DNA of 64,000 nt. Source: Teleogryllus oceanicus (lineage: Eukaryota > Arthropoda > Insecta > Orthoptera > Gryllidae). Below, piece after piece: positions 32,840 through 45,589 of the stretch (position 1 is the stretch's first letter; every line of letters begins with the position of its first letter). The position numbers were made by a program, and so were the translations under genes. The notes beneath the pieces were generated by a model, which was not told where the DNA came from, did not search any database, and worked only from the letters and a program-made list of their open reading frames with translations. The DNA is taken from positions 8,318,070 through 8,382,069 of the forward strand of contig CAXIVR010000004.1 of the NCBI GenBank assembly GCA_964035755.1. The letters run 5' to 3'.

Positions 32840-33450
32840 CCCTTTGTCGCAGACCTAATTCCCTCAAAGCTTAAGTTGTGCATCGAACCGTGAGCGCTTG
32901 CAAAGCCGGAGGCGAACTGCCCGGAATCGCCTTTCCTCTGCGAGCGAAAACGAGCAGCTCTGAAGAACACCGCCGCCCCGCTCTTCACGCTTGTCATGAC
33001 AATGCGTAAATCTTTCTGCTCTCGAACAAACTTCCGCGGCGCGATCTTCACAAAAATCGGCGCGCGCTTCCATTCGCTGCATAATTGAATGCGCGCTGCA
33101 TAATGCGGCGCGCGGGCCCCGATTGCGCTCGTTAAAAAAGAATAACTCGTGAATCTGGCCACGAGACCCCGATACCCCCGATTCTGAAGTTTGATCTGGA
33201 TTAAAATGCCACATAAATAATACCGATGCACATAATTACGTGGCGGTATTTACTGCCACCGCGCGCCCCCAGGGGGCACCATCCGCCTGCCAACGCCAAC
33301 GCCAGCGCCGGCAGCGCTGCCAGCGGCGGCGGCGGCAAATCCGCTGAGCGGCGCAGCGGACGCGCGGATGAGATGAATAGACCGTCCGCCGCCTCCAGGG
33401 CATCGGCGACCGACACACAGCCTGCTTCCGATATTAGCAGAAGCCGTTAA
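32840..33450. promoter_or_regulatory. Candidate conserved regulatory block
   Basis: Balanced sequence with CATAATTGAATGCGC, GCATAATGCGGCGC, GGATTAAAATGCC and CATAATTACGTGG motifs, non-repetitive and without a splice-bounded ORF. Confidence 0.3.
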
Positions 33451-34019
33451 CAACGTGCTATCGATACAAAAACTGCAGTAGCGAACAAAAAACGTAATTA
33501 CCCGAATGCAAAAATCGTAAGTGAAGATTCAAGCATGATTTTTTTCAGATATTTCATCCTTTATACGATCATTTGTATAGGAGAATATAACACAGTTCCA
33601 TCTACATTAATCTATGAAATATAAGTATTTATTTTGGAAAAGAAATGTGGTTTACAATTATACATTAAATTCATTTCGAAATCTGAAAGTCTTCAAAGTA
33701 ACATGCCCATTAGGATGAATTGAAAATATGAAATTGTAAACACTGATTTCTTGTTGTTGAGGGTTGTGCCTTGTTTCACTGAATTTGCAGAATAAAAATG
33801 GATTTGTTTATCTAATATTAAGAGCATTCCAGTGACATTTCGTACACACGCTTTGAAGTGCGTATGATGCATACGTACGAAATATGGCACAAGTATATTT
33901 CTAAATTTATTATGATATATACGCACGTATAATACCACCCAAAGTTAAAAGTACAGACTGTTTGTATATATCAATATATTCTGTGTTGTTGGCTATCATG
34001 TGAAATCGAGAATCGCATC
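33451..34019 (+). other. Intron D-E, AT-rich, nothing recognised
   Basis: No exon or repeat seen. Confidence 0.5.
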
Positions 34020-35340
34020 CTGCCTGCAATTCCCGCACAGCCCCACTCATCCTGTCGCCCTTCCCCCGACCCTCCCCCGTTGCTAGCCGCCGCCCGCCCG
34101 CCCGGCCGGCCGTCGCGTTTAAAACCCAGGGACGGAAACATTAATATAATTATGGCGGAAGGGTGCGCAATCTTCTAATTACTTGTATGTTTTGGGGGAT
34201 TAAATATAGATTAGAGCTCACGTCACTAATCACCTCGTTGTCTCTTTCCCCAAGCTTTGTTATTTTTTGTTCATTATTTGAGTGCGGGCCAATATTTTCG
34301 TATCCATTAACGCAATCCAATACCAGAGGAAGTCCTTTTTATCGGGGGTTTCCTCTTCATAAAAATTGAAGTAATCTCCGACCGAAACACAAGGCCATAT
34401 TAATGTATTCAATCGACATTTGGTTACTAAGCGAAGAGTGGTCTTTCCAGCTCCCGCGACGGACAATAGCGGCCGTTTGCTCGACGGGGGCAAAAAAAAA
34501 ACACATCGGAAGTAATGTACTTTGCTCGACGCAACGGAATTGTTTCTCGCGTAATAAAAATCTGACCACCATTTCACATCCAATTTCAAAATGCATTATC
34601 ACTCCAATACTTCGCGGAGAACGATCTCCCTCAGCTCGCAGCTTACGAGAAGAAGCACGCGTGACTGAAACATGGAGAAAATGGTAAATAGGTGAAGTTA
34701 GAAACGAAATAATTTCATTGTACGTCAGTCATGGAAATGTTTGTCTGCCCTGTACATTTCGAATATCGCGAACAATATTCGATTCACATAGTCTTCTTCT
34801 CGTAAGAAAATGAAAACATATTACTCTTATTAGAAACGGTACGGTATCTTAATGACAACAGCACAAGAAAGAATCTATGATTACGTGTAATCTAATGGAT
34901 GTGCCGAAGAACAAGTCACCCACTCGTTTCCCACTAATCGAATTGACAGAATTACCTCAGGCGGTTGTTTTGTAGCCTCTCGCATTACGAATACAATTAC
35001 TTTTCTTGAGTCATAAATGGACGGGTCAGCCGCGACGCCTGTCGCTGTTCCGTTATGTGAAAAGCAGCAAAAACAAACCGATGTGATTCGATTGGTAAGG
35101 CTAGGGAGTGCTTGTTCGGGAAAACGTGATCCGAGATAAATTTAATAAAGGAAATAGAATTGCGGCCACACGATTATTCCTTTAGGTTCGGATGCAAAGG
35201 AGGCGGAGTAGATTAAAAGCACTCGATTCTTGAATCCTCCTAAGTGAATGTGAGTGCTGCGCTGCCTGTAGGAGGCAATAAGCATTAAAAGGCCCGACAA
35301 GCTAATCCCTTCGCGGACGGCGTCTGACACACGAAGTCGA
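34020..35340. promoter_or_regulatory. Candidate conserved regulatory block (largest)
   Basis: About 1.3 kb of balanced, non-repetitive DNA rich in ATTA-type motifs (ATTAATATAATTATGGCGG, CTTCTAATTACTTG, GGGGATTAAATATAG, CACTAATCACC, TACGTGTAATCTAATGG, CCACTAATCGAATTGAC). ORFs are short. It is the best enhancer-like block in the intron by eye; conservation cannot be tested here. Confidence 0.35.
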
Positions 35341-36384
35341 AAGTCAATGCGATTACCTCGATAGTTTTACAGTAGCAAAACATTTTTTGTCAATCTCATG
35401 GGACGATGAAACAAGTTTCAAACAATAGAACATTTTAGATTAAAACCAACTGTTAATGACCTTACGTGTCTATTTTTATGCACGTCATACGTTAGGAGCA
35501 GTGCCTGACTTTAACTTATGTGCGCATTAGGCATTTTAACGCTCTTTTATGACTTATGTGCGCATTACGTGCATTTTAACGCCCTTTTAATTTGCTTTTT
35601 TAAACATGAAAACTTTTTTATATTTTGAATAAAAAATTGTTGTACGATATTTTTTACCGACGCAATTATTTTGTACATATAAATAACTGATTACACGTAC
35701 ACGTAAAAATAATTCTCACCACAATATTAATTTAATAAATATACGATATTTTTGTGTACACTTTATCTGCATATATCAATGGATATATATTTGATTATTT
35801 AACATTTTATTTTGTTACAAATATGGAAAGAAATATTTCTGTAAAAAACTTTAAAAAGTTCGTCTTAAGAAATTTTTAAACCTCAGAAATTTGTTCGCCC
35901 CCAAAAATAGCGCACCCCAGGCTGCAGTCTACTCAGTCCATTCCGTAATCTGCCACTGGTTAGGAGACTTTTCTTAATTGACAGGAATTACGTGTTTGTA
36001 ACATTCTGGATGTGTCGTCTTAACTGTGTTGCGTAGATATCACAAATATCCCCGCTTTCCTGATCTCCGGCTTCTATCGGAAACGTTTTTGGATCATGGG
36101 GGATCACCCGCATCGACCACTCGTACGGATCAATTGCGGCCCATTGCTGAACACCTGATCTCATTGCCTGTCAAACCGGACAGAACAGTCGGCATCTAGA
36201 ATTTCGCAATGCCGTAGTCGCGTTCGATCTAGCTATTCATGTGGTGTGGAAAATCCACCAGAGTTCGAAGTGGAATCTACAAAGCTCAGCTGCGGGCTCC
36301 CAGCTACACAGTGCGGTGGAGGCATTCAGTGCGACACGTTAGTAGTGAAGAAAGCCAACTGTTCACTGAGGGTGGGTTGTATGG
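35341..36384 (+). other. Intron D-E, AT-rich then unique balanced DNA
   Basis: 35360-35900 is AT-rich with a short direct duplication (TTATGTGCGCATTA...GCATTTTAACGC, twice at about 35517-35582). 36000-36380 is balanced, non-repetitive sequence of unknown role. Confidence 0.5.
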
Positions 36385-36845
36385 ACTCTGGCGGCGCGGG
36401 GGCGGCGCGGGGGCGGCGCGGGGCGGCGCGGGGCGGCGCGGGCGGCGCGGGGCGGCGCGGGGGCGGCGCGGGGCGGCGCGGGCGGCGCGGGGCGCGCGGG
36501 CGGCGCGGGGCGGCGCGGGGCGGCGCGGGGCGGCGCGGGGGCGGCGCGGGGCGGCGCGGGGCGGCGCGGGGCGGCGCGGGGCGGCGCGGGGCGGCGCGGG
36601 GGCGGCGGGGGGCGGCGCGGGGCGGCGCGGGGCGGCGCGGGGGCGGCGCGGGGCGGCGCGGGGGCGGCGCGGGGCGGCGCGGGGCGGCGCGGGGCGGCGC
36701 GGGGCGGCGGGGCGGCGCGGGGGCGCGGGGCGGCGCGGGGGCGGCGCGGCGGGCGGCGCGGGGCGCGCGGGGGGGCGGGGGCGGGCGCGGGGGCGGCGGG
36801 GGCGGCGCGGGGGCGGCGCGGGGGCGGCGCGGGGGCGGCGTCGGG
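36385..36845. repeat. GGGGCGGCGC minisatellite
   Basis: Units of GCGGCGCGGG(G) repeat about 45 times with variable G-run length. All three frames are open on both strands because the repeat contains no A or T, which explains the long ORFs. It has strong G-quadruplex potential. Confidence 0.95.
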
Positions 36846-36849
36846 ACGG

Positions 36850-37760
36850 CCCGGAGGCGGGGGCGGAGCCAATCCGATTAACAGCGTTTACACCGCGGCC
36901 ACTCGCCTCTCCCCCTCCGCGCTTCATCTGAGTCATTTGCGGATCCCGAAATTGAAACCGCGCTACTGCTCGTCGCCATGTTTCACTCATAATCACTTTT
37001 AATTAAGCTTTCTTGCGAGCAGCGGTCGCCGTCGCCGCCGCCGCCCCGCCCCCGCCCTGTCCTGCGCAGTGGGGGCGCGCCCCGAAGAGTCAATTTATTT
37101 GGCGGAGTTGCAGCCCGAAGCCGAGCGGAGGCGCATTCCGTTACCGAGTACAACAGTCCCGCGTCTTTTACTTCTTTCTAGAGAGAGACGCGCGTCTACT
37201 CCGAGCAGGCGTAGTGGGGCGCTGCAGGGAATGGGGAAAAGTCGGGAAATTCAAGCGAGCGAACGGCGAGGCCTGCTGGGAGCCGGGAGATTCACGGCAG
37301 CATTGAGTAAAGCGAGTCGAGCGCTGCAGCAGGCGCGGGGCGAGACATACTGCCTCCTTCGGGCCGCCGCTCCAGTTTATTTTTAAAGAACTTATTTTAA
37401 CTTCTCAATTGATCATTTAAAATAAATGGGAGGGCTCCTAAGGGCGCGCGAGCGGGCGATCGAGGGAGATACAATCGATTCCGTTCCGGGCGAAGAGGCC
37501 GCCTTATAAGAGAACGGTGAGGAAAACAATCACAGGCCGAATCAAGTTCGATATGGGCGACGTGCGGAGCGTCGCAACGCCGCGATGGCTCCCGCGGGAG
37601 GCAGGTGGCGGCGGCACGGCCGGAGGGCGCGCGGGCCGGCAGTTTTACGGCCGTGAAAATCCCCGGCGAGGGGAAGGGTGACGTCGCCGGCGCCGGACCG
37701 GACTCCGCCCGCGGCAGCGACGAACCGCATATTTGGAACCTCGCTTGTTCACCGAATTCT
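36850..37760. promoter_or_regulatory. GC-rich island, candidate regulatory element
   Basis: Contains TCACTTTTAATTAAGC, TCTCAATTGATCATTTAAAA and CAATCGATTCCG motifs with balanced to GC-rich composition. ORFs are short and two-stranded. Confidence 0.28.
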
Positions 37761-37908
37761 GAGTTGCCACATGTAACATTTCATAAAAATAATTTTAGCT
37801 CTGTGGAGAGTAATTCGAAGAACCGAAGAAGTTTGTATGAACTGCAAACATTAAAATGCGATAATTCAAATTAAAATACGAAATAATGAACAAATGTAAC
37901 AATAAGTG

Positions 37909-38481
37909 ACCGGGAGCGGTACCTCAGTGTATCAACTGATGCCACTGCAGTGCCTCTGACCGGGAGGTTCTAGGTTCGAGTCCTGACGGCGGCAAGATTT
38001 TCGACACTAGCGTTTCAGCTAAGTCGAATTCGGTCGCTGTCTGGAGGAGAATTCTAGCTGCCGGCTGCTCTGATCGGTAGTTTTCCGTGGTTTCTCCGAT
38101 CAACACCACGCGAATGCCGGAGTAGTACCCTACAAAACGGGCCACAGACCGCGCGCGCTCTGTCCTTCCCCTTCCTTGTCCTATCCTCCCTCCTTACACA
38201 CTCACTTACACTAACATGCACTACTCTACCACATATTCCGGGAGACCGGTCGGGAGTTTAGATCTTGTCCCGGCTGGGGCAGTGCCCCGCTGGTGGGAGA
38301 GTCCTGGTTAGGGGCAAACCCCACTAGCCGACGGTAGGTCGGTGCCGGATCACGCCATCCAGCGGCGGGAAGATCACCACCATCTCCCGAGAAAAAACAA
38401 GCACTACACTAACGGGACTAATGACCGAAGCAGTTGACGCGCTCGGAAATACGAAAAAAGTAATCAATCAATCAATCAATC
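37909..38481 (+). mobile_element. SINE-1, full-length copy (best reference copy)
   Basis: It starts GACCGGGAGCGGTACCTCAG and has box B GGTTCGAGTCC (37973-37983), the complete body, and a tail of four to five AATC repeats (38461-38482). At about 570 bp it is long for a SINE, since the tRNA-like head is only about 85 bp. No clear target-site duplication was found. Confidence 0.93.
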
Positions 38482-38744
38482 AACACGTGCATAGACGAAA
38501 CGTAGTAATGAACAAACTAGTGACATGGAAAACGCAGTTTTTCTTCAGAAACAGAGCTTTCTTGATGGATGTTTTATTAGAAATATCAGACATCACATCT
38601 CGTTTGATGGGGTAAGTAGTAAAAAGTGTTGCAGAAGGCGGCGGGGGGCGGGGGCAGCGTTGTGTGAGACTGAAGAGGGGCCGAAAGGTCAGACCGCGCC
38701 CGTCCGCCGCCCGCCCCGGGCCCTGCGCCTGCACCCTTCGCCGT
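38482..38744 (+). other. Intron D-E, unremarkable
   Basis: AT-rich sequence passing into a GC-rich shoulder of the following minisatellite. Confidence 0.5.
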
Positions 38745-38861
38745 CGCCCTCGCCCTCGCCCTCGCCCTCGCCCTCGCCCTCGCCCTCGCCCTCGCCCTCG
38801 CCCTCGCCCTCGCCCTCGCCCTCGCCCTCGCCCTCGCCCTCGCCCTCGCCCTCGCCCTCCG
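38744..38861. repeat. (CCCTCG)n minisatellite, about 19 units
   Basis: Almost perfect hexamer array. The same hexamer makes the larger array at 52975-53320. Confidence 0.97.
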
Positions 38862-39870
38862 CCGCGGTGCGCGCCGTAACGCGAGCAACTCGACTCGCGA
38901 CGCCGGAGGCCATTCGCCAAATGGCCCGAGCGCATGCGAGACGGGGAGGACTCACGTGCTTTACATGCCGCTGGGGGACTTCCATGAACGTAGCGAGCGT
39001 GGCTCCTCCGAAAATGCTTTACAACAATCTCGTTTTTTCCCTAAATCTATAATGGTGCACAATTACACAAAATGTCATTTGTAACGTTCTACATACGTAC
39101 TTGCACTTAATGTTCCCAATATTACATTCCAGTCTAAATGCAAATCGTGTCGTCTGTACACACTTTTATTACTATGTGTGCATACAGAAACGTGTACAAA
39201 TCGTATATAAAAAACTTCTTTGTATCCCTGTATCACACGATATTTTATCGCTCCCTATATCACGCGTCTGCATAAAAAATGCCAATAAACCGTTACGGTC
39301 GGTATCACGAAGTCACTGAACAAAGGATCTTCAATGATTTTATAAAATGTTCACTATTCTTTCCTTACATTCTACTTTGATATTCAAAACCAAAATATTT
39401 ATTCATAAATGTCTCTTATGTCAGCGTACGTAATATCCGTTGGGAGAGCAATTATCCGAGGTCGCCAATGAGGCATGGAGCTCTAGGTTCCTATAATGTG
39501 TAGGTGTCTAAAGGGAAGTGCTGATTGATGAACACTGCATTTATACAGAACAGGAGGGTTCTCAAAACGTCCGCCTCGAATAACCTCTAAACGGTTAAAA
39601 ATATTGTGATGGAATTTCCACCAAACGATTCAGAACCCAAGGGATTGTAGCTATTAAATTATTGTTAGCATTTTTTTTTTCAAGAGATTTAACCAAATTT
39701 TTTAACACTATACCTTTTTAACACAATTAGTTACGTAGATATTGAGAAGATAAATTCAGCAATACTATATATATTTTCATTACTGTTATTTCATGAATAA
39801 GTTAGGAAACAAAATGAATTCCACATCACATGAAGAGGAGATTCTCGGAAGTCCCTGTAGACGGCGCGAA
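38862..39870 (+). other. Intron D-E
   Basis: A GC-rich shoulder to 38990, then AT-rich DNA to the next SINE. No exon or element seen. Confidence 0.5.
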
Positions 39871-39871
39871 G

Positions 39872-40389
39872 TCGAGCAGCGCTTCAAGTCCTGATGGCGG
39901 CAGGATTTTTGATGCTAGCTTTTCAGCTAGGTCGAATTCAGTCGCTGTCTGGAGGAGAATTCTAGCGGCCGGCTGCTGTGATCGGCAGTTTTCCGTGGTT
40001 TCTCCGATCAACACCAGACAAATGCCGGAGCAGTACCCTACCAAACGGGCCACGGACCGCGCGCGATCTGCCCTTCCTCTTCCTTGTCCTATCCTCTCCC
40101 CTTACACACACATACACTTACACTAACATGCACTATACTGCCACATATTCCGGGAGACCGGTCGGGAGCTTAGAGCTTGTGCCCGGCTGGGATGGTGCCC
40201 CGTTGGTGGGAGAGTCCTGGTTGGGGGAAACCCAACTAGCCGACGGTAGGTCGGCGCCGGATCTCGCCATCCAGCGGGGGAAGATCACCGACTTCTCCCG
40301 TGAAAAAGCATGCACTACACTAACGGGACTAGTGACCAAAGCAGTTGACGCGCCCGGAAACACGAAAAAATTAATCAATCGAGCAGTGC
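39872..40389 (+). mobile_element. SINE-1, 5'-truncated
   Basis: It starts inside the box B region (CTTCAAGTCCTGATGGCGGC) and runs to GGAAACACGAAAAAATTAATCAA. TCGAGCAGCGC (39872-39882) and TCGAGCAGTGC (40379-40389) are a target-site duplication with one difference. Confidence 0.9.
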
Positions 40390-42055
40390 AGGAATCACAA
40401 AGCAGAAGGCGTCCTTAAGCGGCCTTGGCGACTACAGCGCTGGAATGTCCCTTTCAAGAAGCTCCTGGCCGAGTCCTCCTAGGATGCAATGATTCCAGCC
40501 ACTGAGTTTAGTTTTCGTGCAAAACAATCAATAGTACAAACAACAATAAATGAGATCACAGTTCTGTTCTCCTTAGTAGTAAGGCCTTTAAAAAAAATCC
40601 ATTTTTAAAAGGGACTCTGTAAAATATGAGGCAGCATAAGCCTTGCGAAATGCACCCCACAATAAGCTTTGCGCCGTCGGTTTTTGACATTTTGACGCAT
40701 CTCAATGCGCGGCCTTGTCTCTCGTTCCAGCGGCTTCCACGGTCTGCAAAAGACAACGAACATACAGAAATACTTTTCCTCTTCTTTACTGTGAAAATCG
40801 CGCTATTCCTAGGCAAGAGCGTATTCGATTTATTGCAACTTGTTAAGTAACAATGGTATTGATATTAAATTTACTTTTTTAAGCAACAATCCAATTTTCT
40901 CCGATATCTACTCGTGAACTTGTCTCAAACTACTCGTATTAATAAAACGAAATAATTTGTACTGCTATTACGATGTTTGCAACAACAGAACTGGGATGCA
41001 CACTTTTAAACACTTCTACGCACACTGTGTGCAAGAATGACGCGGCGCATTATGTTTCTTAGCTGTTTCCACAAATACATTGCTGAGCAGCTGGACACAA
41101 TATTATGCGCAAGCTAATCTAGAATACATAGTAAGGGATATAAAAGTATGTAACTCTCGTTTACTATGATTACTGTTTCAAATTTTTCAAATAACAAGGA
41201 TAAGTATTCATAGTCTTTGACAAACCAATTAAACCTGTTACTGTCCACTGCTTTTCAAACGGCGTTCATCACATTGGTCTGTGAATATTGCCCATACGCA
41301 AGTTCACGCAGTCTGCCGCAAAATGTGTAATACGGAATTTGCACGCTTTTTTTCAACTATCGTAAATGACGTCTAACAACGGGTTGTGCATGCGGTCGCA
41401 ACTGAAGTTGACCATTGTGAAACGGGAAACGAATTCCAATATTGCAATTGTTGCAATGTTGCAAACGCATTTTTTTAAATTCAACAGTGTTAGAGTAGCG
41501 AAAGTTTTATTATTATTCTTTATAGTTTTATTGTTATTATTAATATTATTAGTAGTATTATTATTAGTAGTATTACTAGTATTCCTATGAACAGCAGACC
41601 ATGCGTAAAAAATATATGAGATCTTTATCATGATCATAATATTTAAAATTTTAAGTTTGTAGCCTTTCATTGTGAAAAGGACATAGATAGTTTTTTTACT
41701 TGAAGGAAAATTCATGCCAAATACGCAGAAAAGCGAAAAAAAGGCATTTGCTTGCGAATATGAAATATAAAATTTAGAAAGAACGAAATATCGAGATTCA
41801 TTTGGCTAGAAAAACTGACTATTACTTGAAAAATAACTTTTAAAATAGACACCGTCTTGAAAGAGTAAAAAAATAATAATCCTTATACATGTATCGTTTT
41901 CAATCGGTTCAAGGCATATTCACTCGAAAATTTCAAGAAAATCGAACATTATTTCACCGTGACTGAATAAAGTATGTACAGACACACGAATATTCTTAGT
42001 AAACTTGAACCAGTAAAAATGATATCGTTTCTATTTTGATAGGTTAATTTATAAC
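40390..42055 (+). other. Intron D-E, AT-rich, nothing recognised
   Basis: About 1.7 kb, including an imperfect ATT/AGT triplet run at 41510-41590. No exon. Confidence 0.5.
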
Positions 42056-42440
42056 TTAAAACGTCAGTGCACGAATGACAATTGTTGAGAAAGCATTGAT
42101 CATCACACAACCAGCGCCTTCGCGCGACCGACCCCGGTGCTCGTCCTGAAGAAACCATTTCTCGCGACATTTCTCCCTCGGCACGAGAATGACTTGATGT
42201 ATTGCACAAAAAGCGACAGCCTGGACGCCACCGCCAACAGCCGCCGCCCGCGCCCCTACTCGGCGCAATTGAATCTCAACGCGTCGATAGCCCACGGGCT
42301 CGCGCGCGCCGCCCAATCAATATGCGATCGCGATCGGATTTCTCCAAACGCCACTGAAATAGTATGAATTGACGGCGGTCAACAGAATGCGATATGCAGG
42401 CGCAGGTCGGTGGCTGGGGTAGGCACCGCTCCCCGCCGCT
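42056..42440. promoter_or_regulatory. GC-richer island, candidate regulatory element
   Basis: Balanced sequence with CCAATCAATATGCGATCGCG and GGCGCAATTGAATC motifs, ending at a poly(T) of about 18 bp (42463-42480). Confidence 0.22.
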
Positions 42441-43240
42441 TTCGTTCCATTGTTTCTCACGTGTTTTTTTTTTTTTTTTTACTTACGTGTAGGTCTCGAA
42501 ATTTCTACGAGAAAACGCTCCGATTAACCTCCTTTCACACTCCGTGATGGTGTCAGAAGTTCGATTTCGGTTTGGAAATTTTGTGAATGGAAAATACAAA
42601 ATGCTAGGTTGAGTAAGAGGTTGAAAGATTTTTTTTTAAATGAGTATACAATGGGGTTCGTTGCATGTTTTTCGGTTCAAAGTGCGCGACGCACCTGCAG
42701 GAAATTCTCTTCCTTCTTGGCCCCCTCAGCACTTTGCTCGCGTCCCCTACCACTCCCATTTCCCTTCCCACGGCAGCGCCTAGGATTAAAGGCACACCAC
42801 CTTTCTCTGCAAGTGTGTCTGTAGTTACGCCAGCGGCCGCTAGGTCAGTCGGTGGGGTAAGTGTCTTCCGAGTTACCAAACGGCTGTTACGGCAACTTGC
42901 AGGACGCGCTTCCCATTAAGTACTTATAATAGCAAGAATTAACTATTCCTTTACAATCGTATGTGCGGCTCGACCTGGAAAAGGCAGATCGCCGGGGGAG
43001 ATAGGCGCGAGGACAAAAAAGGCGCACCGGCCGCTCGTGGCGGAGGGGACGAGGGGCAGGGGAGGCGGAATTATCCGCGTGGCACGAAACCCGCTCTCGA
43101 CACGCCACGCCACGCCACGCCCCCCTCCCGCGACGCCGCGTTACCGAAGGGCTTGCGACAGCGCCGTGTCTCCTTCCGTCATTTGTTTACCGGTCCACGT
43201 CACGCACGCGCGCCCGCACGCTCGCGTCCGTCACGCGCCC
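42441..43240 (+). other. Intron D-E, mixed
   Basis: A poly(T) run, AT-rich DNA, then a GC-rich part from 42960. A short CCACG triplication at 43103-43120 foreshadows the array that follows. Confidence 0.5.
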
Positions 43241-43316
43241 GCCCCGCCACGCCCCGCCACGCCCCGCCACGCCCCGCCACGCCCCGCCACGCCCCGCCAC
43301 GCCCCGCCACGCCCCG
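43241..43316. repeat. 10 bp minisatellite GCCCCGCCAC, seven exact units
   Basis: Seven identical decamers (43241-43310) and a partial eighth. Confidence 0.97.
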
Positions 43317-43808
43317 CTCTCCCCGGGGCGACAATAACAACATTTTATTCCGTTTACTTCCTATTTTGTACACAATGCGGTAAATTGCTTCAACCGGCTA
43401 TTCACTCCTCCTTTCGTCCTTTGTCTGTACAGAAAATATAAAGAAAATGGGCGTTCGTTTGTGCGGGATTCTCTTTTGTAATCGAAAACGAACGAGCAAG
43501 TCCCAGCGGTTTACTATCTAACCTACAAATGAAGTTACGACTGAGTATGGGACGAGACGTTATTACAACACAGTACATGTGACAACCGCTTTAATTCTCA
43601 CATGCAAATCATTTTTCAACAGAATCCAACACTATCGAACGCTCTCAAAACTCAACACACTCACAAAAGAAACAAATCGTACCGCGTCAACAGCACAGAA
43701 GCAGGTTCGGAAAGTGTCGCCTGGGACACAATACTCAAATGGCAAGTTGTAGGTTGCTTTTACAGAAAAACGCTTCATTTTTGTTTGTAGAGATTACATC
43801 CATTAGTT
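43317..43808 (+). other. Intron D-E, nothing recognised
   Basis: Mixed DNA without exon or repeat. Confidence 0.5.
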
Positions 43809-44339
43809 CCATCCCTTTTCTGATTGATTGATTAATTAGTTTCCGGAACTGCTAAGGTCATTAGTCCCGTAAGTGTAGTGCAAGTTTTTTCCTCGGAAAG
43901 TGGATGTGATTTCTCCACGTTGGTAGTATAAATTAATCTCCACCCGTTGGCTTGTGGAGTTTCTCTCAAACAGGTATCTCCCACCACCTCAGCCGGCACA
44001 AACACCAAGCTCCCGACCGATCTCATGACATGATCGGTCATCTCACGCACGTTAAGGGTGAGGATATGACAAGGAAGAGGGAGAAAAGATCGCGCGCTGT
44101 CCGTAGGCCGTTTTTTAGGATACTGCTCCGGCATTGACCTGCTGTTGATCGGAGAAACCTTGGAAAACTACTGATCAGAGCAGCCGGCCACTGGAATTCT
44201 CTCTCAGACAGCAACTGAATTCGACCTAGCTGTCTAGCTAATGCCGAAAATCCTTCTACCGTCGGGACTGGAACCTACGACCCCCCAGTCAAAGGCATTG
44301 CTGAGACATCAGTTGATGCCCTGAGCCATCCGTTTTCTG
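43809..44339 (-). mobile_element. SINE-1, full-length, divergent
   Basis: In reverse orientation, the tail (TGAT)n at 43822-43834 is followed by the body and the tRNA head near 44270-44330 (box B as GGACTGGAACC). The central CA-rich block is shorter than in other copies. CCATCCCTTTTCTG (43809-43822) and CCATCCGTTTTCTG (44326-44339) look like a target-site duplication with one mismatch. Confidence 0.87.
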
Positions 44340-45589
44340 TATCGTCGAAAAGTAGCGAAAAAAGACGAGACGGGCTTTAGCTACGTTTGAATGATCATTG
44401 ATGACATACGAAGTACTTTGTCGTCAAAGTTTTGTTTCAATTTTAAAATTGCAAAAATCCTTATATTTAAAACTAAGGTGTTTTGTTTAGCATGAGGTTT
44501 GAGTATTCCACTCAACCAAACTTCCTGAGTTTTGCTTTAGAGTAGTGGGCTCTAATTTTTTTCTTGTTCCTATTAACTGGTTTTGCAGAATAAATAAGTT
44601 TTAGTACAATCACAAAATTAATAGAACGCTTATCTGCCGTGGTTTGGTCATTATTTTTTGTATGAGTTAAAATCGATCTAATCAAAGCTTTCAACATTTG
44701 CTCTAAGATAAAACATGTGAGTATAAGTTTGTATTTAGAGAAGCTATAGAAAGTTTTCGTAAGTTCAAAGAGTGTGTTTAAATACAAAGGTTTTGTGAGG
44801 GCACGTAAACGCATTGTCCAGCAATCGTCTCGCATATGTGACCTTTCAAACAAAATCTTTTTTATAATTGGGGGCAGATTTCCATTACAAGTTATATTTA
44901 TGCATACTTAGTATTTTTTTAAAGTTTGGTTGCATATTGTGAACAAAATATCATTATAACAACATGTTAGAGTAATTTTCAGTAGTGCACGGCGTGTTTC
45001 TTCTTGCACACAAGTCGTTGTTGGCCAATTCCTCAAAGCAGGCCTGTTCTTTACACGGAAGTAGCACCGAACTCGCGCCTTCATTTCAGACATTCAGTCG
45101 CTTTCATTATGCTTAAAACGAAAATCCCGGTTGGTGAGAAGATACGAAGTTTTGTTTGCGAGTTTGGTGAAACATATTTAGTATCGATGGAATTTTTTTT
45201 ATTTTATTTTATTTTTATTTATTTATTTATTTATTTTGTAAAGAGTGAGATAAAAACGTTTGTACCGAAAACGTTTCACCGAGGCTCAACTCTACAACAC
45301 TGCGAGACATAAGAATTGCGTAACTAGACATTCTGCACTCGATAGGCAAAGTCTGCTTATGGAAACCCAGACATCAGGTTCACACGTTCACAATTTTCGA
45401 AAGATATCTGCATGATGGTGGTTTCATCTAATATTTATTTCAAGAAACTTAACAACCGAAGTATTCATTAACTCATTATATAAATTTTGTAGGTCATATT
45501 TTTATGTTATTTTATAAAAATTAGGGATTTCTACGAAAACGAGACCTGTGGTTTTTTAGACAATATTTAATTTAAAATATTGGAGTAAC
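44340..45589 (+). other. Intron D-E, AT-rich
   Basis: No exon seen. A (TTTA)n run at 45195-45237 resembles the tail of a reverse-oriented retroelement, but no body was identified. Confidence 0.5.

Noticed and set aside
36239..36996. ORFs of 169-230 codons on both strands
   Set aside because: They are translations of the GGGGCGGCGC minisatellite, which contains no A or T and so cannot form stops. No domain, and all frames are equally open.
37909..37995. tRNA gene
   Set aside because: Box A and B are present but the cloverleaf cannot be completed, and the sequence continues into the SINE body; it is a SINE head. The same holds for the other SINE copies and for 12224.
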